This document shows, piece by piece, positions 7,963 through 15,363 of a stretch of DNA of 64,000 bases. The position numbers were made by a program, and so were the translations under genes. The notes under the pieces were generated by a model that saw only the letters and a program-made list of their open reading frames with translations, was not told the DNA's origin and made no database searches. Origin of the DNA: Vreelandella sp042466685 (lineage in GTDB: Bacteria; Pseudomonadota; Gammaproteobacteria; Pseudomonadales; Halomonadaceae); contig NZ_CP170448.1 in NCBI RefSeq assembly GCF_042466685.1, positions 1,240,001 through 1,304,000 of the forward strand, in the 5' to 3' direction. Every line of letters starts with the position of its first letter. Positions within the stretch are counted from its first letter, which is position 1.

Positions 7963-7986
7963 GGTGTTTCTACAGCCTCGTTAGGC
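7963..7986 (+). other. Right-hand remnant of an attC site
   Basis: TACAGCCTCGTTAGGC ends with the canonical core GTTAGGC (7980-7986). The left arm expected upstream is missing, replaced by the IS3 remnant. It marks the end of the broken GNAT cassette and the start of the next one. Confidence 0.6.
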
Positions 7987-8001
7987 TCCACATTAAAAAA
8001 A

Positions 8002-8484
8002 TTGAAGGTTCTTATTATAAAAGCTGTGTTTGCATCATTAGTTTCAATCTTGCTCAGTCCCAGTGTTTACTCTGACGATTTGTGTAACACAGACGAAAGA
8101 GTGTCTTTTTCCTGCAGCGCTGAATCCAAACGTATTTCGGTGTGTCGAAATAGCGAAGAAGTCTTGATTTATCGGTTTGGCACTCCGCAAAAAATCGAAC
8201 TGGAGCTAGAGTCTGACATCCATTTTAGTCGTACCGCATACAGTGGTGGTGGAGAGGGTAATTTAACCTTCCAAAATGGTGACTACAGTTATGTTGTGTA
8301 CTCGAGTATCAGCAATGGAGATTGGCTTGAGGACAGTACGAGAGAGAAAATTGAGCGTGCCGGAGTATATGTGGTTGAAGGTGATAAGTTACTCGCAGAT
8401 ATTGAGTGTCAAAGTGATTCAGGTATGCCATTTATCCATGATTTACCTGCATTTGAAGAGCAGGAGTTTCGATACTATGAGTGA
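8002..8484 (+). CDS. Secreted/periplasmic cassette protein of unknown function
   Basis: A 160-residue protein from TTG 8002. Residues 1-24 are a Sec signal peptide (basic start, hydrophobic core, cleavage near VYS-DD). The mature part has four or more cysteines (LCN, FSC, VCRN, IEC), suggesting disulfides and a periplasmic location, and is acidic and beta-rich. I recognise no family motif. It lies directly after an attC core (GTTAGGC), so it is a cassette gene. It reads into a half-attC-like TAACAAGG and the next gene only 33 bp later. Confidence 0.7.
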   Translation: MKVLIIKAVFASLVSILLSPSVYSDDLCNTDERVSFSCSAESKRISVCRNSEEVLIYRFGTPQKIELELESDIHFSRTAYSGGGEGNLTFQNGDYSYVVYSSISNGDWLEDSTREKIERAGVYVVEGDKLLADIECQSDSGMPFIHDLPAFEEQEFRYYE

Positions 8485-8500
8485 TACGTACTCACTAGTT

Positions 8501-8508
8501 TAACAAGG
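8501..8508 (+). other. Left arm of an attC fused to the next gene's ribosome site
   Basis: TAACAAGG, identical to the left ends of the neighbouring attC sites, is followed immediately by AGTTCAGGTATG. Its AAGGAG now serves as the ribosome site of the next gene. No right core is present, so two cassettes seem to have been fused by deletion of most of an attC. Confidence 0.45.
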
Positions 8509-8517
8509 AGTTCAGGT

Positions 8518-8985
8518 ATGCACTGTTTAGCAGCCCAATGGATCGTGGGATTATTGAGAGACAGGAGTATCCCTTTTCTAATCTGCGGAGGGCTCGCCGC
8601 AAAAGGATATGGCTCTGAGAGGGAGCTGAATGATATCGACCTTTTCGTTCCTGGTGAACACTTTTCATCAGTGGTTCAGGCTGGCCAGGAGTTTATATCC
8701 AAAGCTGCCGCTCATCGCCAAGAGGAAGGCTGGGATCTAACCTATGTCCAGTTCAAATATCACGGTATCAAAGTGGAGGTAGGTAGCGCTGATAGCCCGC
8801 ATATCTTCGATGCAGGCAAAGAGACCTGGGCTCCACTCGATATAGATTTTTCTCGATATGCGACCGTGCATTTGCTGGGCCTTGAGCTTCCCCTTATGTT
8901 GAAGGAAGATTTGATTCGATATAAAACGTTACTTTCGCGCCCGGTTGACATCCAAGATGTTCGTGCTATCCGTGAGAACGCATAA
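8518..8985 (+). CDS. Nucleotidyltransferase-like cassette protein
   Basis: A 155-residue protein of the minimal nucleotidyltransferase type. The GG motif ICGGLAAKGYG (residues 23-33) is followed by the catalytic metal pair in LNDIDLFV, the signature of the Pol beta-like NTase fold seen in AbiEii, MNT and LinA-type enzymes. A later VEVGS segment could hold the third carboxylate. It may modify a small molecule or a protein; antitoxin-like or antibiotic-modifying roles are both possible. The ATG at 8518 is preceded by AAGGAG. Its TAA opens a full attC. Confidence 0.7.
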   Translation: MHCLAAQWIVGLLRDRSIPFLICGGLAAKGYGSERELNDIDLFVPGEHFSSVVQAGQEFISKAAAHRQEEGWDLTYVQFKYHGIKVEVGSADSPHIFDAGKETWAPLDIDFSRYATVHLLGLELPLMLKEDLIRYKTLLSRPVDIQDVRAIRENA

Positions 8986-9062
8986 CCAAGCCAATCACGT
9001 GGCATTTTTTTCGTTTCGGCCGCGCCTTCCCTACAAATCAGCGCGTGTTGGTAGCGTTAAGG
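8983..9062 (+). other. attC recombination site 4
   Basis: It runs from TAACCAAGCC at the preceding stop codon to GGTAGCGTTAAGG, about 80 bp. The central part (GTTTCGGCCGCGCCTTC) can pair in hairpin form. The right core GTTAAGG also supplies the AAGGAG ribosome site of the next gene. Confidence 0.68.
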
Positions 9063-9073
9063 AGTACATTCGA

Positions 9074-9577
9074 GTGCAGTTAATACTTCCGAACTCAGAC
9101 TTTGAGAGAAGCTATCGAGAATACATCCAGGAGCTGGGTGAGGAAGAGCGCTATCCATTCCCTCTGGACTTTGATCACTCTGATTTCCCAGCGCTGCTAG
9201 CAAGATTGGAGCAGTTCAGGTATGGGGATGATCTTCCAGAGGGATTTGTCCCCGCATCCACATACTGGCTGGTGGATGAAGGCGAAATACTGGGAGTGTC
9301 CAATCTCAGGTACCACCTCAACGAGAGAATTCGCAACGCGGGAGGCCATATTGGGCTCGGCATAAGGCCTTCCAGCCGGGGTAAGGGGCTTGGTAATACA
9401 CTTATGAAGTTCACTATCGAGAAGGCTATTGAACACGGAATTCGGGAAATAAATATCCATTGCCACAAGCACAATGAGCCTTCAACGAGAATGATTAAAG
9501 CGAATGGTGGAAGCCTGGAGTCTGAGATTCTCTATGGCGGAGCGGTTGTCCAACGCTATGTGGTCATTGCTCCTTAA
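9074..9577 (+). CDS. GNAT-family N-acetyltransferase (cassette)
   Basis: A 167-residue acetyltransferase. The acetyl-CoA pyrophosphate-binding motif A is clear (LGIRPSSRGKGLGNTLM, with R-G-K-G-L-G), followed by a conserved Asn/His region (INIHCHKHNEPSTRMIKANGG). The GTG at 9074, 9 nt after AAGGAG, is chosen because frames further upstream run through the attC. The target is unknown; related proteins acetylate small amines, aminoglycosides or protein N-termini. No clear attC follows it. Confidence 0.82.
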   Translation: MQLILPNSDFERSYREYIQELGEEERYPFPLDFDHSDFPALLARLEQFRYGDDLPEGFVPASTYWLVDEGEILGVSNLRYHLNERIRNAGGHIGLGIRPSSRGKGLGNTLMKFTIEKAIEHGIREINIHCHKHNEPSTRMIKANGGSLESEILYGGAVVQRYVVIAP

Positions 9578-9713
9578 ATAGCAGGCAATACGATCCTTCG
9601 GGCCCGGACGTCGCTGAGATAGAATCCCAGTGGTCTTTACTGGCTTTCAAGGAGCGATTATTCATAGTTGTACGCGTTACTCTAAAGTAGGTTTTATTTT
9701 TCCAGGAGGCACC

Positions 9714-10298
9714 ATGCCCTTTACCCAACGCGGTGCAAATCTCGCCGTCACTCTGTTAGCAAGTGTGCTGGCCATCACCTTGATCACCGGCTGCTCCAAC
9801 CCGTCCTCGGACGCAGAGGAAGAGGCGGCGCAATCGTCGTCGACCTCACCGTCAGCCGAGGCGCCGAATGATTCCGATCAACAGGAAAGTGCCGCTCCCT
9901 CGGGGCAGACCCAGGGCGGTGATGGTTCCGAGATTACGCTGAACGCTCTTACGGAGGAGGACATGAACGAGGCCAGCCTTCCCGGCGAGCTGGGTTGCCA
10001 GTTCACCACGGATGATAGGGAAGTGTTACTGATAGCCATGGGCAATGTGGGGTCGTCCGATGCGGCGCAAGGGGTGGTCAAGGTCGCCGGTTATGTGGAG
10101 CGCGTGTCGGCACCGGGGGGCTTTAATGGCATAACGGAGTCTCCAACTTTCAGTGGCAAGGGCAAGACCGTCCACATTGAGGTCATCGGTGAGCCCACTG
10201 AAGGCGGGGAGTCGCCGCCAAGGCCGGCGACGTTGACGTATGACCGGGCCGACGGCGCTCAGCGTGATTGGCAGGGCGAGTGGCGCTGCGGGCCTTAA
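9714..10298 (+). CDS. Putative lipoprotein
   Basis: A 194-residue protein with a type II signal peptide (lipobox LITGC) and then a low-complexity Ser/Glu/Ala/Gln linker of about 50 residues. A compact domain follows (LGCQFTTDDREVLLIAMGNVG to WRCGP) with two cysteines that may bond. It would be anchored in a membrane facing the periplasm. Start: AGGAGG 4-5 nt upstream of the ATG. It is more GC-rich than the cassettes to its left, yet is followed within 100 bp by an attC-like site, so it may be part of the array or a local insertion. Confidence 0.72.
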   Translation: MPFTQRGANLAVTLLASVLAITLITGCSNPSSDAEEEAAQSSSTSPSAEAPNDSDQQESAAPSGQTQGGDGSEITLNALTEEDMNEASLPGELGCQFTTDDREVLLIAMGNVGSSDAAQGVVKVAGYVERVSAPGGFNGITESPTFSGKGKTVHIEVIGEPTEGGESPPRPATLTYDRADGAQRDWQGEWRCGP

Positions 10299-10381
10299 GG
10301 CGCTGGATGTCCCAAGATATAAGCATCGCAAGGCGTATATTAGAGCTCAGACGATCATATCTGAGCAGCTAGCGGTCACTT

Positions 10382-10462
10382 ATCATCAGCCAGGCACGGC
10401 GATGCCTTGTTCGTTGCGGCTTTTGTCTCCACTAACAAGGCGCGCATGCTGCAGCGTTAGAT
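10382..10462 (+). other. attC recombination site 5 (degenerate left end)
   Basis: GCCAGGCACGGCGATGCC through GCATGCTGCAGCGTTAGAT closely resembles attC site 1. The right core GTTAGAT (10456-10462) fits the GTTRRRY consensus. The left core is altered (ATCATC instead of TAAC). Confidence 0.62.
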
Positions 10463-10487
10463 GCGGAGCTTTCAACTGAGGTGTGTC

Positions 10488-11132
10488 ATGACACAAAAAA
10501 TATTTTGGCAAAACCCATACCAAACTAACCACGATACATTCGTTGCTTCAGTTGATGGATCTCAGATTACTTTGGAATCAACCATCTTTTTTGCCTTTTC
10601 AGGGGGGCAGGAGAGCGATTACGGAACTATTGGGGGTTATCCGGTTATTTCGGCAGTGAAAAAAGGTTCCGAGATCATCTACACCTTACCTGACGATCAT
10701 CAGCTTGGGCTTGGCCAATCTGTCCGCATAGAAATTGACTGGGAGAGGCGCTACCGGCTTATGCGTCTCCATTTTGCTGCCGAACTTGTTCTGGAACTGT
10801 TTTATAAAGCGGTGCCAGGGATAAATAAAGTGGGTGCCCATATCGCCCAAAATAAAGCGAGGATAGATTTTGAGTGGCCTGAAAGCATATCTCCCATGCT
10901 GCAAGGATTTGCCGATGAGGCAAACCGAATTATTGAATCAGGATTAACGATACAGACTGGCTTTGATGACAGTAAAAACGAGCGCAGATATTGGGAGATT
11001 GAGGGGTTCTCAAAAGTACCTTGCGGGGGAACCCATGTCAGAACGACCAGAGAGATCGGGCCTATCAGGTTGAAAAGAAATAACATCGGTCGAGGAAAAG
11101 AGCGAGTCGAGATTTTATTAGATACTCAATAG
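10488..11132 (+). CDS. AlaX-like alanyl-tRNA editing protein (cassette)
   Basis: A 214-residue free-standing editing-domain protein related to the C-terminal part of alanyl-tRNA synthetase. Members hydrolyse Ser- or Gly-tRNA(Ala). The second zinc motif is intact (Cys179 and His183 in CGGTH), and the strand FAFSGGQESDYG matches the family. The usual first motif HxxxH reads HFAAE (His95, Glu99), so a glutamate replaces one zinc ligand. The ATG at 10488 follows GAGG; an ATG 27 nt upstream overlaps the attC core. It is the last gene of the recognisable array, and no attC is visible after it. Confidence 0.8.
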   Translation: MTQKIFWQNPYQTNHDTFVASVDGSQITLESTIFFAFSGGQESDYGTIGGYPVISAVKKGSEIIYTLPDDHQLGLGQSVRIEIDWERRYRLMRLHFAAELVLELFYKAVPGINKVGAHIAQNKARIDFEWPESISPMLQGFADEANRIIESGLTIQTGFDDSKNERRYWEIEGFSKVPCGGTHVRTTREIGPIRLKRNNIGRGKERVEILLDTQ

Positions 11133-11379
11133 TCAAATTTTCATTTTATGAAAGCTTCTGAGACTTGGGTGATGTCACCACGCTGTCACCCAGACTTCCC
11201 TAAAATGGGTGCACTCGTTGAAAGGGCACCGGTGCTTCTCTCGTGATGCACCGAGCCTGGAAGCCCCCGCAAGGGTTGCCGTTTTCGCCCATCCAGCGGG
11301 CGTTACCCAAAGGCCCACGGCAAACGGCCGATGAATCAGGCCGAGGAAGTAAATATGCCCACGATTGCTGAGTAAGGTC

Positions 11380-12111
11380 ATGAAACATCCCGATATTGGC
11401 CTGCACATACGTACCTATGACGATGAAGTGAAACGTCATTCCCACGACCATCATCAACTGGTACTGCCCTTGGTCGGTACGCTTTTTCTGTCGATAGATG
11501 CCATGGCGGGGGAGGTGGCACAGCACCGTGCGGCGATCATTCCTTCAGGAAGCGTCCATGGGTTTGCTGCAACAGAAGATAACCGGTTTTTGGTGGTCGA
11601 TTTGCCGGAAGGGCTGGCGCCTGCGCTAGATAAGCTGCCTTGTTTCGCCGAGCTTGATTTGGCACTGCGCCATTACATCCAGTTCCTACATGCTCAGGCT
11701 ATGAGCGGGGCGGTGGCGGGTGCTACCCAGCATCACATGCTGCTATTGCTGATCCAACTGCTGCAAGAGCGCCATGGAAGTCAATTGCAGCTGGATCGCA
11801 GGGTTCACGCAGCGCAACAGTTTCTGGATGATCACTTTCAGCGACCGATTTCCATGGCCGAGGTAGCCAGCGTGGCCCATCTGAGCATTCGTCAGTTGAA
11901 CGATCTTTTTCGCCATCAGGTGGGTGTGACGCCTCATCAATATCTCACAGACGTACGGATGAAAGAGGCGTGGCGGCTTCTTGAGCATTCAGGCCTCAGC
12001 GTTCAGCGGGTGGCTGATGCGGTGGGCTACTCGTCGTTATCGGCCTTCAGCGACCGCTTCAGACGCCACTTTGGTAAACCGCCTAGCCACTTCCGCCGTC
12101 TCTCGACATAA
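11380..12111 (+). CDS. AraC-family transcriptional regulator
   Basis: A 243-residue regulator with an N-terminal cupin-like sensing domain (HSHDHHQLVLPLVG, residues about 17-30) and two helix-turn-helix units at the C-terminus (ISMAEVASVAHLSIRQLND and VQRVADAVGYSSLSAFSDRF). The ATG at 11380 is preceded by AAGG; a TTG five codons upstream is less likely. It precedes an EamA exporter gene on the same strand by 88 bp, so it probably controls that transporter in response to a small ligand. Confidence 0.88.
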   Translation: MKHPDIGLHIRTYDDEVKRHSHDHHQLVLPLVGTLFLSIDAMAGEVAQHRAAIIPSGSVHGFAATEDNRFLVVDLPEGLAPALDKLPCFAELDLALRHYIQFLHAQAMSGAVAGATQHHMLLLLIQLLQERHGSQLQLDRRVHAAQQFLDDHFQRPISMAEVASVAHLSIRQLNDLFRHQVGVTPHQYLTDVRMKEAWRLLEHSGLSVQRVADAVGYSSLSAFSDRFRRHFGKPPSHFRRLST

Positions 12112-12199
12112 TTCCGCCAGGATTCAAAAGATCCTCATCGATGCTATGGATACGCTCTCCCGTCATTGCTAACGCACGACAATTTCGGGGAGAAGAGAC

Positions 12200-13087
12200 A
12201 TGGCAACCGTTAACGCCGCTACCTGGATCGGATCCATTTCCGTGCTGCTGTGGGGCACGTTGGCTTTGCTGACCAAGCTATCCGGTGGCGAAATTCCTGA
12301 GTTCCAACTGATGGCCATGACTTTCGGCATCGCGTTTCTGTTGATGGGTGGGCGTTGGATCTTGGCTGGCCATACGGGCGTTCGCTATATACGCCAACCG
12401 CCGTTTGCCTGGTGTATCGGTATCGTCGGGTTATTCGGTTATCACTTTGCCTATTTCAAGGCGATGACGCTAGCACCGGCGGTGGAGGTCAGCCTGTTGG
12501 CTTACCTCTGGCCACTACTGATCGTGCTGTTGTCTGCGCTATTGCCAGGCGAGCGCTTACGCGCGACGTCTATCGTGGGGGCGTTGCTGGCTCTGTTGGG
12601 CTGCTGGCTGTTGATCAGCCGTCAGGCCGGTGGTTTTGCATGGGAGCACCTGCCTGGCTATCTGGTCGCGTTGGCGTGTGCATTGATCTGGTCTTCTTAC
12701 TCTGTGCTCAGCCGATTGGTGCGTACAGTGCCAACGGATGCCGTCGGTTGGTTTTGTGGCGTGACGGCGCTGCTGGCTTTAGGATGCCATATGCTGTGGG
12801 AAGAGACGGTGTGGCCGGATGGCTTGATGCAATGGGTAGGTGTGGTTGGGCTGGGCCTGGGGCCGGTTGGCATCGCATTTTTTACCTGGGACTATGGCGT
12901 CAAACACGGGAACATCCAGCTACTTGGCACCTTGGCCTACAGCGCGCCACTCATTTCGGTGGTGCTACTGCTCCTGGCGGGATACGGCGAGGCCACGGTG
13001 GCCGTATTGAGTGCCAGTGTGCTCATCGTCATTGGTTCCTTGATTGCAGGTAGCGCGAAGCAGCGGGGCTCGCATCATAAGCAATGA
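12200..13087 (+). CDS. EamA/DMT-family exporter
   Basis: A 295-residue inner-membrane protein with ten predicted hydrophobic segments arranged as two EamA repeats of five. The first repeat ends near LLGCWLLISR and the second near VIGSLIAGS. It resembles the YddG and RhtA branches that export amino acids or metabolites. A strong GGGGAGAAGAGAC leader precedes the ATG. The upstream AraC gene is the likely regulator. The transported substrate is not deducible. Confidence 0.88.
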   Translation: MATVNAATWIGSISVLLWGTLALLTKLSGGEIPEFQLMAMTFGIAFLLMGGRWILAGHTGVRYIRQPPFAWCIGIVGLFGYHFAYFKAMTLAPAVEVSLLAYLWPLLIVLLSALLPGERLRATSIVGALLALLGCWLLISRQAGGFAWEHLPGYLVALACALIWSSYSVLSRLVRTVPTDAVGWFCGVTALLALGCHMLWEETVWPDGLMQWVGVVGLGLGPVGIAFFTWDYGVKHGNIQLLGTLAYSAPLISVVLLLLAGYGEATVAVLSASVLIVIGSLIAGSAKQRGSHHKQ

Positions 13088-13159
13088 TGACGCTGGTGCT
13101 GCAAATGGCGACTTGCTCGCGTTATCTCCAACTCCGTCAAGACCGAAGTGGCCACCGAG

Positions 13160-13568
13160 ATTCAGTGTTCAAGATAGAGGGCAAGCTACTTATTCGTTAG
13201 CAATAATAGAAAACGCTTTGTTTGGCGCTAACACGACAACTAAAGCTCTGATTTGCAACTTCAATAACGAGCCTATTGGTTTTGCCGTTTATTTTTTCAA
13301 CTTTTCAACATGGCTCGGCAAGCATGGGTTATATCTTAAAGATTTGTATGTTTCTCCTGAGTATCGAAGCGTTGGTGCTGGCAAGGCGCTTTTGAAGTAC
13401 CTTGCTAACATTGCTGTGTCAAAAGAGTGTGGTCGTTTCGAGTGGAGCGTGCGTGACTGGAATGAGCCCGCGATTCAGTTCTATGAGTCAATAGGTGCAA
13501 AGCCACAACATGAGTGGGAGGGCTACCGTTTGGCAGGAGAAGCGCTTGAAGCGTTTGCAGGTAGCTAG
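13160..13568 (+). pseudogene. 5'-truncated GNAT acetyltransferase
   Basis: From about 13180 the frame matches the polyamine-acetyltransferase-like GNAT branch: ALFGAN, YFFNFSTWLGKHGLYLKD, VSPEYRSVGAGKALLKYL, then WNEPAIQFYESIGAKPQ. The usual first 35 or so residues are replaced by unrelated sequence. The only in-frame start lies inside the end of the EamA gene (13044), with no ribosome site. I read it as a gene joined to foreign DNA at its 5' end. If expressed from 13044 it would carry a non-homologous leader. Confidence 0.6.
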
Positions 13569-13606
13569 CAACCCATTGCGACTTAGCGAAGCGCAATAGA
13601 GTAAAC

Positions 13607-14035
13607 ATGAATACAATTTATCGAAAGTACACTCACCAAGACACTCAAGCGCTGATCCCGCTAATGGCCCAGCTCGGCTATGATCTTTCTGGGGAGGTGC
13701 TCGTAAGCAGTGTTAGCGCTGTGCGGAAGCAGGGTGGGGAAGTGTTTGTCGCGGAGGTGTCTGGTAACGTTCTCGGCTGTGTATCCGCTATTTTTGATGT
13801 GCGTTTGGCTGAGGGCGTCAAGGGAGAGATCGTTAGCCTGGTAGTAAGCAAAAACGCCAGAGGACAAGGGCTTGGTAAAGGCTTGGTTCTCGAAGCGGAA
13901 AAGTGGCTGTCAGGAAAAGTGGATGTTATCCGAGTGCGCGCTAATGCGCTTAGGGGGCAGTCACACCTCTTCTATGAGTCTCTGGGGTACAGGAAGGATA
14001 AGGCCCAGGTTGTCCTTCTGAAGAAGAGCCCCTAG
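13607..14035 (+). CDS. GNAT-family N-acetyltransferase
   Basis: A 142-residue single-domain acetyltransferase. Motif A is intact (LVVSKNARGQGLGKGLVLEAE) and the C-terminal LFYESLGYRKD is the usual end of the fold. Translation starts at ATG 13607. It is 2 bp upstream of the next GNAT gene, so both are likely co-transcribed. The target is unknown. Confidence 0.85.
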   Translation: MNTIYRKYTHQDTQALIPLMAQLGYDLSGEVLVSSVSAVRKQGGEVFVAEVSGNVLGCVSAIFDVRLAEGVKGEIVSLVVSKNARGQGLGKGLVLEAEKWLSGKVDVIRVRANALRGQSHLFYESLGYRKDKAQVVLLKKSP

Positions 14036-14037
14036 AT

Positions 14038-14565
14038 ATGATCACTGGTTCAGAACGGCTAGGATTGCGCTACTACAGGCCTGAGGATACCCCGTCGATC
14101 TTTAAGATCTATACTGGCGACCTGGGCTCAGCGAAGTACTTGGCTCGGCAGCCACACATCGACGTTGCGCAAACTGAGAGCATGCTCAAGAAGCTCTCTA
14201 ATCCTAGTAGCCTGGCATCTAATGGCACGTGCGTCTGGGTAATAGAGGCCATTAGTTACGGTACTGTTGCAGGGCTGATAACCGTTGCCAAGGATGATGC
14301 GTCGATGGCTGTTCACTTCGGCATCGGCATCCCATACAGAGGTCGCGGGTTCGCAGCAGAGGCTTTGGCACTAACCTCCCAACACTTGCTCGCAACCGGC
14401 CAGGCGGCAGGCGTTAGCTCTTTCACAGACGTAGATAACGCTGCCGCTCAAAGCGCTTTAGTTAAAGCGGGGTTCGTGCTTACTGGAAGAGCCCCGAGTT
14501 TTTATCAAGCTCCACAGCTGGGCGGAGAATATAGAGATGTTTACCGTTACCAGTACATAGTTTAA
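14038..14565 (+). CDS. GNAT-family N-acetyltransferase (RimJ/RimL-like)
   Basis: A 175-residue acetyltransferase of the RimJ/RimL-like class. The start ERLGLRYYRPED is typical, motif A is FGIGIPYRGRGFAAEAL, and the C-terminal half has TDVDNAAAQSALVKAGFVLTG, the usual Asn-rich turn before the last helix. The ATG follows the previous GNAT stop by 2 bp. It may acetylate a protein N-terminus or a small antimicrobial amine. Nothing shows which. Confidence 0.85.
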   Translation: MITGSERLGLRYYRPEDTPSIFKIYTGDLGSAKYLARQPHIDVAQTESMLKKLSNPSSLASNGTCVWVIEAISYGTVAGLITVAKDDASMAVHFGIGIPYRGRGFAAEALALTSQHLLATGQAAGVSSFTDVDNAAAQSALVKAGFVLTGRAPSFYQAPQLGGEYRDVYRYQYIV

Positions 14566-14787
14566 TTAAGATTAGCCCCCGAGTCGTTTTGCTCCAGCTT
14601 CGGTGCATCAAGGAGATGGGTACCTTACCCAGCGAGATCAAGTCGATGTGCATCTCGCACTAGCTTCGTCAGCCGCCGTGCCTATGAGATTAAAGCGCTG
14701 TTCGAACAAAACCTGCCGCTTTGCAAACTTGATGCGCATATAATGCGCGCATATTATAAGTCTATGGTTCCGCGCGAGGATTGAACC

Positions 14788-15033
14788 ATGCACGCTACTG
14801 AAGTGACCAAATCCACCCGAAAACCAACGAACCTATCGCTAGATAGTGCGCTTCTCAAAGAGGCAAAAAGCTTGGGAATCAATGTATCGAGATCCGCAGA
14901 GGAAGGGATTGCGGAAGCTGTGAAGCGGCATAAGCAGGAGAAGTGGCTGGAAGACAATGCCAGCGCCCTGGCAAGCTCGAACGCATACGTGGAAGCTAAC
15001 GGCTTGCCTCTCGCACGGCACCGTCAGTTCTGA
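14788..15033 (+). CDS. ccdA: CcdA-type antitoxin
   Basis: An 81-residue CcdA antitoxin. The N-terminal ribbon-helix-helix DNA-binding part (KPTNLSLDSALLKEAKSLGI) is followed by a flexible C-terminal segment rich in Glu/Asn and ending in the CcdA-like LPLARHRQF, which wraps the CcdB toxin. The family autoregulates its operon. The stop overlaps the ATG of ccdB (TGATG), as in intact ccdAB operons. The partner toxin gene is truncated, so it may act as an orphan antitoxin. Confidence 0.87.
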   Translation: MHATEVTKSTRKPTNLSLDSALLKEAKSLGINVSRSAEEGIAEAVKRHKQEKWLEDNASALASSNAYVEANGLPLARHRQF

Positions 15034-15197
15034 TGGCTCGTTTCGACGTTTTTGAAAATGAGGGTGGGACTGGCTATTTGCTGGACGTTCAGTCAGACCT
15101 TCTCAGCGGCTTGAACTCCAGAGTTGTTGTGCTGCATGTGCTAGCTCTGCTCGTTAATAGTCGCAACACAGTGTGCAACATCCAGGTCTTTGAATAA
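15033..15197 (+). pseudogene. ccdB: Truncated CcdB gyrase toxin gene
   Basis: The first 33 codons match CcdB (MARFDVFEN, GYLLDVQSDLL, LNSRVVV). Then homology stops near 15130 and the frame runs through unrelated sequence to a TAA at 15197. It has 54 residues instead of about 100. The C-terminal residues that bind and poison GyrA (the final Trp-Gly-Ile in classic CcdB) are absent, so the product should not be toxic. Confidence 0.75.
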
Positions 15198-15363
15198 CAC
15201 TCCAGCCATAAAATCAGTAAATACGCTTAGCTTGGATGCCAGCTCCTTTTCACCCGCACTGCTGGTACTGCTTACGACAACACTGCTGGTAGTATTGGGT
15301 GCACGGTGGCATGGTTTCTCCGTTTTATAATAAGTAAACAGGACGGTAGTCTTCGTAAGAATC

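Noticed and set aside
9578..9713. attC between the GNAT gene and the lipoprotein gene
   Set aside because: No TAAC left arm at the GNAT stop and no consensus right core; the region has only a ribosome site before the lipoprotein.
11133..11379. Possible attC after the AlaX-like gene (GGGCGTTACCC)
   Set aside because: The core does not fit GTTRRRY, and no TAAC left arm or hairpin arms are found; only a GGGTGA/TCACCC hairpin is visible.
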